From positions 124,001 to 188,000 of the forward strand of contig JAFRUH010000009.1 of the NCBI GenBank assembly GCA_017438975.1: a stretch of 64,000 bases of DNA, read 5' to 3'. Below the pieces are notes generated by a model. That model searched no databases. It was not told the origin of the DNA and saw only the letters and a program-made list of their open reading frames with translations. Shown in pieces: positions 26,450 through 35,989 of the stretch. The number at the start of each line of letters is the position of its first letter. The stretch's first letter is position 1. The translations under genes and the position numbers were made by a program. The DNA comes from Bacteroidales bacterium. GTDB lineage: Bacteria; Bacteroidota; Bacteroidia; Bacteroidales; UBA932.

Positions 26450-26485
26450 CATCGTTTTTCGGAACAATCCGAAAAGGAAGAGACT

Positions 26486-27754
26486 ATGAAGAAGATGATA
26501 ACAGCAGCCGCGCTGTTCCTGTGTTGTATCGCGGCCTCGGCGCAGATTGCGTCACGTTTTCCCGGCCTGAGCGTCGGTGGTTACGGGGAAGTTGCCATGA
26601 CCCGGAATTTCTACAGCGACAATGTCTACAGGTATTCCCACCCTGACAATTACCGGAACGATCCGGGACACGGACGTTTCGACATTCCTCATGCCGTCAT
26701 CTATCTCGGGTATGACTTCGGCAAAGGCTGGTCCATGCAGACCGAAATCGAGTTCGAACATACCGGGACCGGTTCCTCCGTCGAAAAGGAGTACACGGAG
26801 GCAGGAGAATGGGAATCCGAGATCGAGAAGGGCGGGGAGGTCGAACTGGAGCAGTTTTGGATCCAGAAGTCCTTTTTCCCGCAGCTGAACGTTCGGATGG
26901 GCCATCTGGTCGTCCCCGTCGGAGGCCTGAACAATGCCCATGAACCGCTCAACTTTTTCACGGTTTACCGCCCGGAAGGAGAGTTTACGATCCTTCCGTC
27001 GACCTGGCATGATACGGGCATCAGCATCTGGGGAAAAGCGGGAGCCTGGCGTTACGAGGCGCTCCTGGTCGCCGGTCTGGACGCTTTCATGTTCGACCGG
27101 GACAATTTTGTCCATGGCGCAGCCGGTTCTCCCTATGAATTCAAGGTCGCCAACAATTATGGATTCGCAGCCCGCATAGACAATACTTCAATCCGGAATC
27201 TCCGCCTTAGCCTGAGCGGCTACTACGGAAACAGCATGCATAATTCTTTCCCCAATGACATGCGCGGGACCCGGTACGGGGAGGTCAAAGGCAGGACCGC
27301 CATCGGGGCATTCGATTTTGCATACAGGGGAAAATACTTGATTGTCAGGGGAAACGCCGATGCCGGAATCGTATCGGATGCAGTGACCATCAGCACGGTC
27401 AAACGGAATCTGACTTCCAACAATGCCCCTTATAAGAAGACTCCCGTCGGAAAGGCCGCAGTCGCAGCCGGAACGGAAGCCGGTTATGATGTGCTGCATC
27501 TGATCTGCCCCGCAACGGAGGACAAGTTGTTCCTGTTCGGCAGGTATGAGTACTACGACCCTTATATCCCCGCCGCCGACCAGCAGGATTACCCTTATAC
27601 GGACAAACATCGTATTGCTCTGGGACTCAATTGGTTCCCGATACTTCAGATTGCAGTCAAGTGCGAATGGTCCAAGCGTTGGCTGAAGAGCCAGTATAAC
27701 AATGAACCCTCCGTTTCGATCGGAGTCGCCTATATGGGATTTTTTAACAAATAA
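26486..27754 (+). CDS. Porin-like outer-membrane beta-barrel protein
   Basis: 422 residues from the MKKM start (signal peptide to AASAQ). The mature chain is rich in amphipathic strands (GLSVGGYGEVAMTRNF, HAVIYLGYDFGKGWSMQTEIEFEH, FFPQLNVRMGHLVVPVG, SVSIGVAYMGF) and ends in aromatic residues, like phosphate-selective or OprO-type porins. It carries no haem motif. First gene of an operon with an imelysin lipoprotein, a di-haem oxidoreductase and CcsBA, it probably forms the diffusion route for the ion or complex handled by that system. Confidence 0.75.
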   Translation: MKKMITAAALFLCCIAASAQIASRFPGLSVGGYGEVAMTRNFYSDNVYRYSHPDNYRNDPGHGRFDIPHAVIYLGYDFGKGWSMQTEIEFEHTGTGSSVEKEYTEAGEWESEIEKGGEVELEQFWIQKSFFPQLNVRMGHLVVPVGGLNNAHEPLNFFTVYRPEGEFTILPSTWHDTGISIWGKAGAWRYEALLVAGLDAFMFDRDNFVHGAAGSPYEFKVANNYGFAARIDNTSIRNLRLSLSGYYGNSMHNSFPNDMRGTRYGEVKGRTAIGAFDFAYRGKYLIVRGNADAGIVSDAVTISTVKRNLTSNNAPYKKTPVGKAAVAAGTEAGYDVLHLICPATEDKLFLFGRYEYYDPYIPAADQQDYPYTDKHRIALGLNWFPILQIAVKCEWSKRWLKSQYNNEPSVSIGVAYMGFFNK

Positions 27755-27765
27755 CAGTAATAAAC

Positions 27766-28983
27766 ATGAATTGTAAAAAGCTTCTTGCTGCCTGTGCGGT
27801 CATCACCGCGGTCGCAGCGTGTGAAAAACCTTCCAAGACTGTCGACGGACTTACCGCCGAAGAACAGGAAATGAAAAAAGCCGTCGAACAGTACGTTCCC
27901 GGTGTCGTTTATTCTACCTATGCCGACCTTGCCCGGGAGACCGGTGAACTGTACAACCTGCTGGCCGCCGCCTCGAAAAAGGGAGTCGACAAGGTCTCTC
28001 AGTCCGAAATCGACGCCATCTGCGCCAAATTCCTCCAGGCCCGCCAGTCCTGGGAAGAATCCGAGGCGTTCCTGTATGGTGCGGCGACCGATTTCGGCAT
28101 CGACCCGCATATTGATACATGGCCGCTTGACGTAGATGCTCTAGCGACTTCTTTAAGTAATGCGGAGCAGGTCGCCGCTCTCGAAGGGGAGGACGGGATC
28201 GCGTACGCGGCTGCGAAACTGGGACAGGAACTCCTTGGTTTCCATGGGATCGAGTTCATTTTCTTCCGTGATGGACAGAACCGGAAGGTGGATGCCCTCC
28301 GCGCGAATGAGACCCATGAAGCGTTTGCCGGAAAGACCGTTTCCGGCGCCCAGGAACTCATCTATGCCACCGCGGTCGCCGGAGATCTCCGGGACAATTG
28401 CTACCGCCTTTGCGTAGCATGGAATCCGGATGCTCCGAAGGCGTATAAGGATCGCTGTGAAGAACTTGAGGTCGCCGTGACCCTGACCGGATCGGACAAA
28501 ACGTATGGCGAGAACATGCTGGGCGCTTCGGAGAAGGGCAGCACTTATGCAACTTGGCAGGAGACCCTTTCGTCCATCCTGATTGCCGGATGCTCCAACA
28601 TCTGCAACGAGGTGGCCAATGTCAAGATGGGCAATGCCCATTCCGGAGAAGATGTGAACTATATCGAGTCCCCTTACAGCAAGAAATCGTTCCAGGATTT
28701 CATCGACAATATCCTCAGCATCCAATATTCCCTGTACGGGAAGGCCGGGGCGACTTCCGCTCAATCCCAGTCCCTGATGGCCTATTTCAAGAATCACAAT
28801 TATTCCGGCGCTTCCGAAATCCAGAAGGCTCTTGACGCTTCCGTCGCGGCCCTCAGGGCGTGCCAGGCCAAGGGAGCTTTCGTCGATATCTACAAGGATG
28901 CATCCGTCCAGAAAGCCATGGATGCCGTGAATGATTTGGATGAACAGTTGAATAAAGCTGCGGAATGGATCGTTAAACAATAA
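27766..28983 (+). CDS. Imelysin-family (M75/EfeO-like) lipoprotein
   Basis: 405 residues, lipoprotein signal ending AVAAC (Cys19). GFHGIE at residues 158-163 is the imelysin GxHxxE motif, and the DFGIDPHIDTWPLDVDAL and KKSFQDFIDNILSIQYSLYGK segments match the two four-helix halves of the imelysin fold. Homologues (IrpA, ICMP, EfeO) take part in iron acquisition and bind metal or haem-type ligands; early claims of peptidase activity are doubtful. It lies 11 bases after the porin gene and three before the di-haem oxidoreductase gene. Confidence 0.92.
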   Translation: MNCKKLLAACAVITAVAACEKPSKTVDGLTAEEQEMKKAVEQYVPGVVYSTYADLARETGELYNLLAAASKKGVDKVSQSEIDAICAKFLQARQSWEESEAFLYGAATDFGIDPHIDTWPLDVDALATSLSNAEQVAALEGEDGIAYAAAKLGQELLGFHGIEFIFFRDGQNRKVDALRANETHEAFAGKTVSGAQELIYATAVAGDLRDNCYRLCVAWNPDAPKAYKDRCEELEVAVTLTGSDKTYGENMLGASEKGSTYATWQETLSSILIAGCSNICNEVANVKMGNAHSGEDVNYIESPYSKKSFQDFIDNILSIQYSLYGKAGATSAQSQSLMAYFKNHNYSGASEIQKALDASVAALRACQAKGAFVDIYKDASVQKAMDAVNDLDEQLNKAAEWIVKQ

Positions 28984-28986
28984 ATT

Positions 28987-30693
28987 ATGAAAAGAGTCTT
29001 TATTATTGTCGCGGGATGCGCCCTTGCGCTGACTGCGTGCAACGGAAACCGGACGGTTCCCGATCCGTCCGACAAGCGGGAACCGGATGCCAAATATGTC
29101 GGGCAGGCTGTCGCCAATTTCTCCGCGGAGGAATGGTATCCGGGCGGCGTGCTCGGAACGACGGACAATGTGACCGAAGGCTGCTACGAAGACGAAACGC
29201 CGGCCGTGACGGAACAGGGCCTAGTAAAGGCATTCAATCTCGGCGAGGCTGCTTTTGAACGCAAGTTCACCATCGGAACCGAGCCTTTCAAAGGACTTGG
29301 ACCGGCCTATCTGCGCTCATCCTGCCTGGACTGCCATCCCGGCTACGGGCATGGAAAGCGTCAGACTGCCTATACGTCGACTTTCGGAAACGGCTATCTG
29401 CTGGTCATCTATCATCCGGCGGACGGAGCCAACAGCGATGACGGTCCGTATGTCGCGGAAGTGACCGGTATGCCCCAGACGCTGGCGACCGCTCCGTTCC
29501 TCCCTCCGATCGACGAGACGAAAATCCACATCTCCTGGCTGCCTGTCTCTGCCATGGAAAGCGGACTCCCGATGACTTTCCCCGACGGGGAGAAGTATGA
29601 ACTCATCTATCCGGAACTGACCATCCCCGAAGACGCCTTCAACACGAATCCTACGCCGTATCAGACAGGTGCCGTCGCCTTCCGCCTCGAATCGACGATC
29701 GGTATTCCCGGATCGGGCCTTCTGGATGCCATCCCTCAGGACAGCATCCGTGTCCAGTACCGCAAGGAGGCCCCGTATGTGGAACTCAACCCCGCCTTCT
29801 GGGACAAGTCTGCGAATGATTTCGCCGCGACGGCCTGGTATACCCTGGCCGAAGGACGTTTCGCCGACGGAACCCCGGCTCCGGCCGGGACGAAGATGGT
29901 CAAGCGGTTTACCTACGCCATGACCCGCGCTTCCCTGCAGGACGGTGCCGGTGCCAATGCGATCTGGAACATCACGAATGTCAGCCGCGGCGACCGTCAT
30001 TTCCTCTATACCACGAAGGCATGGGCCAAGGCCATGTCCGAGAACAAGGATGTCATCGCCGCCATCCAGGCCGATCCGACCTCTCCATATTATGCGGACG
30101 GAACGGCCGAGGGCATTGCCGACGCCGTCCTCCATCTCCTGGACCCTTCTACCGACCAGTTCAACAACGCCTGGCACAACTTCGCTCCGGAAATGAGCGA
30201 TGAGCAGTACTATAATTTCCTGGTCTGGCACCGCGGCCTTTCCATCCCCCGGGCCCGTAACCTGAACCGGAAAGAGGTCCAGCGCGGCAAAGAAGTCTTC
30301 ATGGAGATCGGTTGCGCATCCTGTCATCGTCCGAAATGGCAGACGACCGCCGATAACTACTGGGCACCGTCCATTACCGCCGGCAAACCGCTCCCGCGCT
30401 ATCAGAACCAGACGATTTATCCGTACACCGATATGATCCAGCACCGTCTCTACATGAAAAACGGGATCCATGGATCCTGGTGCCGTACGACGCCGCTTTG
30501 GGGACGTGGACTGTCACGAGCCAATACCGGCGCTGAGGACCGGATCCACGACTGCCGCGCCCGCAACGTCATCGAGGCGATCATGTGGCACGGGTACAGC
30601 AAGAAGAGCGAAGCCTATTCCTCCACGGAGAAGTTCTATAATCTCTCCAAGGAAGACCGCGATGCAGTCGTCGAGTTCATCAACGCGATCTAA
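28987..30693 (+). CDS. Di-haem oxidoreductase (DHOR, putative peroxidase) lipoprotein
   Basis: 568 residues with a lipobox (LALTAC, Cys18). Two CxxCH haem-attachment motifs, CLDCH (Cys113-His117) and CASCH (Cys443-His447), make it a c-type di-haem protein. PAYLRSSCLDCHPGYGHG and the C-terminal TPLWGRGLS..HDCRARNVIEAIMWHG fit the DHOR/'thiol oxidoreductase' family. In proteobacteria the same family sits beside imelysin genes in iron-regulated loci. It would act at the periplasmic face of a membrane, moving electrons to or from iron or peroxide. Its haems would be attached by the CcsBA protein encoded two bases downstream. Confidence 0.9.
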   Translation: MKRVFIIVAGCALALTACNGNRTVPDPSDKREPDAKYVGQAVANFSAEEWYPGGVLGTTDNVTEGCYEDETPAVTEQGLVKAFNLGEAAFERKFTIGTEPFKGLGPAYLRSSCLDCHPGYGHGKRQTAYTSTFGNGYLLVIYHPADGANSDDGPYVAEVTGMPQTLATAPFLPPIDETKIHISWLPVSAMESGLPMTFPDGEKYELIYPELTIPEDAFNTNPTPYQTGAVAFRLESTIGIPGSGLLDAIPQDSIRVQYRKEAPYVELNPAFWDKSANDFAATAWYTLAEGRFADGTPAPAGTKMVKRFTYAMTRASLQDGAGANAIWNITNVSRGDRHFLYTTKAWAKAMSENKDVIAAIQADPTSPYYADGTAEGIADAVLHLLDPSTDQFNNAWHNFAPEMSDEQYYNFLVWHRGLSIPRARNLNRKEVQRGKEVFMEIGCASCHRPKWQTTADNYWAPSITAGKPLPRYQNQTIYPYTDMIQHRLYMKNGIHGSWCRTTPLWGRGLSRANTGAEDRIHDCRARNVIEAIMWHGYSKKSEAYSSTEKFYNLSKEDRDAVVEFINAI

Positions 30694-30695
30694 TA

Positions 30696-32813
30696 GTGAA
30701 GAATCTAAATAACTTTTTGAAAATAAGCTCTTTCGGTACGATGGCAGTCCTCATCCTTGCGATGGTGGCTGCCACCGTCATCGAAAAATCGGCCGGTACT
30801 CCCGCCGCGTTTTCGGCAGTTTATCACCATCCGCTCTTCCTTATCCTGTGGGGCGTCGCCGCCATTTCCGGCATTGCCCTCCTGTTGAAGAGCGGTGCCG
30901 GAAAGAAGGTGGCGGTGATGGGAATCCACCTGTCGTTCGTCCTGATCCTGGCCGGGGCGCTTGTTACCTATCTGGCAGGAGAGAAAGGAACGGTACGGCT
31001 GGAAAGGGGAGTGGAAACCAGCGGGTTCCAAAGGCAGGACGGAACGTCGGCCACGTTGGGTTTCTCCCTGACCATGACGGATTTCTCGATCCCCCTGTAT
31101 GCCGGGTCCGCCGCCGCGTCGGATTATGTCACGCGGATCGGGTGGAAAGACGGTTCCGAAAGCGGAGAAGCGGAGATTTCGATGAATCATATTTTCCGCC
31201 ACAAGGGCTACCGTTTCTATCAGGCGGGTTATGAACAGGATGGCAATACCTCGATCCTGTCGGTCAATCATGACCCCTGGGGGATCGGTCTTACCTATGC
31301 CGGATATCTTTGTCTCCTGTTGTCCATGATCGGATTCTTCTTCCGGAAAGACAGCCGTTTCCGGCTCGTCCTGAAGCGGATTACGTCGGTTTCAGCCATA
31401 CTTGTCTCCCTGCTTCTGCCCCAGCCTTCATCGGCCCGGGAGTCCGCTCTGCCTCCCGCCGTCCCGGAAGAGGTCGCCGATGCATTCGGCCGGCTCTATG
31501 TCTATTACAATGACCGGGTAGCACCGATGGAAACGATGACCCGGGATTATTGCATGAAGGCGTACGGAAAACCCCGCTGGGAAAACTATTCCGCAGAACA
31601 AGCTGTAACGGGCTGGCTTTTTTATTACGACTGGTGGAACGTCGTCCCTTTCAAACTGAAAGCGAAAGACCGGGGAACGGCCAGGGAGGCGGAAAAGGAG
31701 AGGATCCGGATGGATGTTGCGACAGGCAAGGCGTTCAAGATTTTCCCGGTCGTTTTCCCGGATTCACTTGTCTTGCGGAACCCCGGCCTCCAGAGAATCG
31801 TCTGGTTCTCATGTGATGATCCTCTTCCGGATGGAATGGACTATGACCAGTGGGTCTTTATCCGGAAATCCCTCGATCTGGTCCATGATGAAATCCAGGC
31901 GGAAAACTGGGATGAAGTTATCCGTATCCTGGGCCAGATCCGGAAATACCAGGAAAAAACAGCCTCTGAAGTGCTGCCTCCGGATAGCAAAGTGCGGGCC
32001 GAGCGCCTGTACAACAGGATTTTCCGTCCGAGAGTCCCTTTCATGGCCACGATTACCATCGGGCTCATCCTGTTTATCTTATTCGGAATCTCGTTCGGGA
32101 AAGGCAGGCCGGTCCGGAAGGGATTGCAGCACGCGGTAGCACTCCTCTCCGCTGTGTTGTGGCTCTATCTGACCGCCGTCCTGGCGCTTCGCTGGTATGT
32201 TTCCGGGCATGCCCCGTTGAGCGGAAGCTACAGTGTGATGATGCTGATGGCTTGGCTGTCAACCCTTTCCATCCTCCTGTTATATCGTAAATTCCCGATG
32301 ATCGAGCCTCTCGGTCTCCTCGTGGCCGGTTTTACGATGCTGGTCGCTTCGCTGGCCGGAGCCAATCCCCAGATCACCCACCTCATGCCGGTCCTGCAGT
32401 CGCCCCTTCTGAGTATCCATGTCCTCAGCATGATGATTTCCTATACGCTTTTCGCCCTGGTGGCGATGAACGGTATCATGGGCCTGGCGTTCCCCGGGAA
32501 AGAAGCCTCGCAGCGGTTGATGGACATATCGCTGGTCGTTCTGTATCCGGCCGTCTTCCTGCTGACCGCCGGAACTTTCCTTGGAGCGGTCTGGGCCAAT
32601 GTTTCATGGGGAAGTTATTGGGCATGGGACCCGAAAGAGACCTGGGCGCTGATTACGATGCTGATTTATGCGGCTGCGCTCCATGGCGGATCGCTGAAGG
32701 CTTTCCGCAGGCCGAGGTTCTTCCACGCCTTTTGCATCCTGGCCTTCCTGGCAGTCCTCATTACATATTTCGGGGTCAATCTTTTCCTGGGAGGAATGCA
32801 TTCCTACGCTTAG
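30696..32813 (+). CDS. ccsBA: Fused cytochrome c haem-attachment protein (ResB-CcsA)
   Basis: 705 residues, GTG start two bases after the preceding stop. The N-terminal ResB-like part (about 1-230) has four membrane helices around 15-31, 46-65, 75-92 and 197-215 and a periplasmic beta region; a soluble middle portion (about 240-445) follows. The C-terminal CcsA part (about 455-705) has several helices and the haem-handling WWD motif WGSYWAWDPKETWAL. CcsBA exports haem and links it to CxxCH motifs (cytochrome c maturation system II). Its presence in this operon implies dedicated maturation of the di-haem protein. Confidence 0.92.
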   Translation: MKNLNNFLKISSFGTMAVLILAMVAATVIEKSAGTPAAFSAVYHHPLFLILWGVAAISGIALLLKSGAGKKVAVMGIHLSFVLILAGALVTYLAGEKGTVRLERGVETSGFQRQDGTSATLGFSLTMTDFSIPLYAGSAAASDYVTRIGWKDGSESGEAEISMNHIFRHKGYRFYQAGYEQDGNTSILSVNHDPWGIGLTYAGYLCLLLSMIGFFFRKDSRFRLVLKRITSVSAILVSLLLPQPSSARESALPPAVPEEVADAFGRLYVYYNDRVAPMETMTRDYCMKAYGKPRWENYSAEQAVTGWLFYYDWWNVVPFKLKAKDRGTAREAEKERIRMDVATGKAFKIFPVVFPDSLVLRNPGLQRIVWFSCDDPLPDGMDYDQWVFIRKSLDLVHDEIQAENWDEVIRILGQIRKYQEKTASEVLPPDSKVRAERLYNRIFRPRVPFMATITIGLILFILFGISFGKGRPVRKGLQHAVALLSAVLWLYLTAVLALRWYVSGHAPLSGSYSVMMLMAWLSTLSILLLYRKFPMIEPLGLLVAGFTMLVASLAGANPQITHLMPVLQSPLLSIHVLSMMISYTLFALVAMNGIMGLAFPGKEASQRLMDISLVVLYPAVFLLTAGTFLGAVWANVSWGSYWAWDPKETWALITMLIYAAALHGGSLKAFRRPRFFHAFCILAFLAVLITYFGVNLFLGGMHSYA

Positions 32814-33310
32814 GCTTCCCGGGCGATTTTCATCAGGGCGGGGGAGATGTGGCAGTACCCTTCCGGGTTGTTCTCCAGATAGTCCTGGTGGTAGTCCTCT
32901 GCAGGATAGAAGCACCGGAGCGGTTCCAGTTCGACGACGAGCGGCTGTCCGCATTTGGCCGCTTCCTCGTCATAGACTTCGCGGATCGCGGGAAGGTCGG
33001 CTGGATCTGTATAGTAAATCCCTGTCCTGTAACGGGTTCCGATATCGTGCGCCTGCCGGTTGAGGCTCAGCGGATCGATGGTCAGGAAATAGAGACGCAG
33101 CAGTTTCTGCAGCGGAACCGCTGCGGGGTCATATTCGACCCGGACCGTTTCGGCATGGCCGGTGGCGTCCGTATAGACTTCCTTGTAGGTCGGGTTTTCC
33201 GTATGGCCGTTCGCGAAGCCGGTTTCGGTGAAAACGACGCCCCTGATCTGTTTCATGAAGTGCTCCGTTCCCCAGAAGCACCCCCCGGCGAGATAGATTT
33301 CCCTGTTCAT
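32810..33310 (-). CDS. msrA: Peptide methionine-S-sulfoxide reductase
   Basis: 166 residues. AGGCFWGTEHFM contains the catalytic Cys of the GCFWG motif; GFANGHTENPTYKEV, TGHAETVRVEYDP, DPLSLNRQAHDIGTRYRTGIYY and AEDYHQDYL are standard MsrA segments. It reduces methionine-S-sulfoxide using thioredoxin. Without a signal peptide it should be cytoplasmic. The start overlaps the upstream GH127 stop (ATGA), and the stop overlaps the convergent ccsBA stop by four bases. Confidence 0.96.
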   Translation of the reverse strand: MNREIYLAGGCFWGTEHFMKQIRGVVFTETGFANGHTENPTYKEVYTDATGHAETVRVEYDPAAVPLQKLLRLYFLTIDPLSLNRQAHDIGTRYRTGIYYTDPADLPAIREVYDEEAAKCGQPLVVELEPLRCFYPAEDYHQDYLENNPEGYCHISPALMKIAREA

Positions 33311-35184
33311 TTTACGAATTCTGTTTCAATGGGTTCCACGCCGTCGGCAGGGACCCATACTTTCATCTTCCCGGCCTCCCGGTTGTCCCAGGCATAGTAC
33401 GGGATATAGCGGAGGACCGTATCCCCGGAGCTCGCCTCGATCGTGACGACTCCGCCGAGAAGTTCTTCCTCGAAGCGGGTTTCATAGGTTGCACCGGCGG
33501 GAATCCGGAGGGCGTCGAAGTCCTTGGGATTGTCCGTTTCCTCGATGCAATAGACGAGGGGGCCGCGCTGGATGGCCCGTTTGCCGAGATTCTCCCGGAC
33601 AAGGGAGGGCGCTGCGACGGCCTCGACCGGCATGTCCATCGTGAATGTCACTTCATCCCCATCGGTCCATTTCCGGTCCAATACGGCATAGCCCTTTTCC
33701 ACGGCCGGTTCGACGGGCTCTCCGTTGACGGCGAAGGAGAAGGACTTGCACCAGCCGGGGATCCGGAACCTGATCCCGGTGGAAACGGGTTTCGGGGCTC
33801 CTACCTTGAGCAAGACGGTTCCTTCCCAGGGGTATCGGGTCTCCTGGGTCAGGGTGAGCGTCTTCCTGCCGACCCGGACGGAGGCGGTGTTGCCCATATA
33901 GAGGTTGATCCATACGGCCTTGTCGGAGACCCCGTAGATATAGTTGCCGATCGAAGGGAGGAAGCGGCAGATCTGGCTCGGACAGCAGGCGCAGCCGTAC
34001 CAGGCCTTGCGGTGATGGTTGCCCTGCGATTCCAGGGGATTGACATAGAAGAACCGGTCTCCGGACAGGGAAATCCCGGCGAGGGCACCGTTGTAAAGGG
34101 CCCGTTCCACCACATCCGTGTACTTCGAGTCCGGGGAGAAACTGTTCATCCGGGCGTTCCAGAAAACCATCCCGACCGATGCGCAGGTTTCGCAGTAGGC
34201 GGTCAGGTTCGGAAGGTCATAATCCTTTGTAAATCCTTCATTATGGGAGGATTGTCCGATGCCTCCGGTGATGTACATGTTCCGCAGGACCACATCGTCC
34301 CAGACCCGGTCGAGGGCTTCGATGTAACCCTTGTCCCCGGTCTCCGCCGCGACGTCCGCCATCCCGCAGAACAGGTACATCGCCCGGACCGCGTGGCCCG
34401 TGATGTCGGTAATTTCCTTGACGGGCAATTCATCCTGGTAATAGATCGGGTTCCATTTCTTTCCGGACTTTCCTTTCGAACCCAGTCCGCGTCCCCTTTC
34501 CCCGAGGAGCCAGTCGGCGAATTCAAGGTATTTCCGCTTCCCGGTCGTGCGGAAGAGCTTGACGAGGGCGAGTTCGATCTCCTCATGGCCGGGAACCCAG
34601 TCGCGCTTGCCGGGGCCGAAAACCTCCATCATATGGTCGGCCATGCGGATTCCGACATCGAGGAGCGTCCGTTTCCCGGTCGCCTCGAAGTACGCCACTC
34701 CCGCCTCGATCATATGGCCGGCGCAGTACATTTCGTGCTTGTCCATGTCATCCCAGCGGTTCTCGAGTCCGGTCAGGGTATAGTAGGTATTGATGTATCC
34801 GTCAGGCTGCTGGGCTGCTGCGATTTTGCTGATCCATTCGTCGCATTTCGCCTCGAGGACGGGATCGGGGTGATTCCGGAGGGAGTAGGCCATCCCTTCG
34901 AGGGCTTTGTAGACATCGGAGTCGTCGAAGAAGATTCCGGAATGCTCTCCCTTTCCGAGGGCGGCGTTCTCGAAGTTCCGGATCCGTCCGGTCTGGTTCT
35001 CGATCTGGTCGATGCAGACCGCGAGCGTGACGTCCTTGTGGCTGTCGAGCCGCGGGGACCAGAACGCATCCTGGATGGTGACGTCTGCGAAACTGACCGG
35101 AGCGACCGGCCGGAGGGAGTTTTCCTTTCCGCTTTGGAAGGAAACCGCGATCAGAAGGAGGGCGAAGAAGGAAGAGTATCTCAT
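33307..35184 (-). CDS. Glycoside hydrolase family 127 (beta-L-arabinofuranosidase-like)
   Basis: 625 residues; ATG at 35184 preferred to a TTG two codons earlier, giving a signal peptide (RYSSFFALLLIAVSFQSG). VTIQDAFWSPRL, HSGIFFDDSDVYKALEGMAY and WYGCACCPSQICRFLPSIGNYIYG are GH127 (formerly DUF1680) signatures; the Cys cluster coordinates zinc and supplies the unusual Cys nucleophile. The known activity is release of beta-L-arabinofuranose, although related families act on other sugars. It belongs to the GH3-IMPase-GH127-msrA operon and is likely periplasmic. Confidence 0.93.
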   Translation of the reverse strand: MRYSSFFALLLIAVSFQSGKENSLRPVAPVSFADVTIQDAFWSPRLDSHKDVTLAVCIDQIENQTGRIRNFENAALGKGEHSGIFFDDSDVYKALEGMAYSLRNHPDPVLEAKCDEWISKIAAAQQPDGYINTYYTLTGLENRWDDMDKHEMYCAGHMIEAGVAYFEATGKRTLLDVGIRMADHMMEVFGPGKRDWVPGHEEIELALVKLFRTTGKRKYLEFADWLLGERGRGLGSKGKSGKKWNPIYYQDELPVKEITDITGHAVRAMYLFCGMADVAAETGDKGYIEALDRVWDDVVLRNMYITGGIGQSSHNEGFTKDYDLPNLTAYCETCASVGMVFWNARMNSFSPDSKYTDVVERALYNGALAGISLSGDRFFYVNPLESQGNHHRKAWYGCACCPSQICRFLPSIGNYIYGVSDKAVWINLYMGNTASVRVGRKTLTLTQETRYPWEGTVLLKVGAPKPVSTGIRFRIPGWCKSFSFAVNGEPVEPAVEKGYAVLDRKWTDGDEVTFTMDMPVEAVAAPSLVRENLGKRAIQRGPLVYCIEETDNPKDFDALRIPAGATYETRFEEELLGGVVTIEASSGDTVLRYIPYYAWDNREAGKMKVWVPADGVEPIETEFVK

Positions 35185-35202
35185 ATTCAATTGATTGTCA
35201 GA

Positions 35203-35988
35203 TTAATAGGGAAGTGCGGGAAGATGATTCCGGACGTTCCCGAGGAGGCGCGATAAGTTTTCTTCGGAGTTGGCGGCGAGGACGAGGGACGCTTTCCGTA
35301 GCGAAGGATGGGCTCCGTCGAAATCGCAGATGCATCCGCCGGCCTCCCGGAGGATGAGGCTCGCGGCCGCATAATCCCAGGGATGGAGCCTCATCTCGAA
35401 GTACATGTCCGCGTACCCGGCCGCGATGAGGCACAGTTCGATCGCAGCGGACCCGTACCGGCGGAAATCGTTGCATTCCATGAAGATATCGAAAATGATG
35501 TCGGAGCAGGCCTTGGCGAACTCCTTCCGATAGGTGCTCATGGCCGTGCAGATGATCCCGTCCCGGAAATCCCTTCCGGCGACATGGATGGGAAGGCCGT
35601 TGCAGCAGGCTCCCCGTCCCTTTTCGGCCGTATAAAGTTCCCCGCGCCAGGGACTGTAGACTACTCCGGCGACCACTTCTCCTGCGCGCTCGAGGGCGAC
35701 GCTGATCGCACAGTCGGCGATGCCGCGGGCATAGTTCGCCGTCCCGTCGATCGGGTCGATGATCCATACATATTCGTGGGAGAGTTCCTTCACGTCTTCC
35801 TCTTCGCAGAGAAAACCGCTGCCGGGGAGAAGGACGGAAAGGCGCTCCGTCAGGAAATGCTGTACGGCGATGTCCGACGAGGTCACCAGATTGGCGGCCG
35901 AGTCTTTCTGCATGACGGCGAAACCGTCCCGTTTCATCAGTCCGGCCGCTTCTTTGACGACCGCTGTTATCGATTCGATTGAAATCAT
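35203..35988 (-). CDS. Inositol monophosphatase-family phosphatase
   Basis: 261 residues from the ATG at 35988, one base after the GH3 stop. LCEEEDVKE is the metal-binding Glu motif, WIIDPIDGTANYARG is the DPIDGTxN motif and HPWDYAAASLILREAGG is the C-terminal WDxAAxxxIxxEAGG motif, so the lithium-sensitive phosphatase site is intact. Members dephosphorylate inositol phosphates, fructose-1,6-bisphosphate, histidinol phosphate or PAP. Its place between GH3 and GH127 genes makes a sugar phosphate the most likely substrate, but this is inference. Confidence 0.93.
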   Translation of the reverse strand: MISIESITAVVKEAAGLMKRDGFAVMQKDSAANLVTSSDIAVQHFLTERLSVLLPGSGFLCEEEDVKELSHEYVWIIDPIDGTANYARGIADCAISVALERAGEVVAGVVYSPWRGELYTAEKGRGACCNGLPIHVAGRDFRDGIICTAMSTYRKEFAKACSDIIFDIFMECNDFRRYGSAAIELCLIAAGYADMYFEMRLHPWDYAAASLILREAGGCICDFDGAHPSLRKASLVLAANSEENLSRLLGNVRNHLPALPY

Positions 35989-35989
35989 G

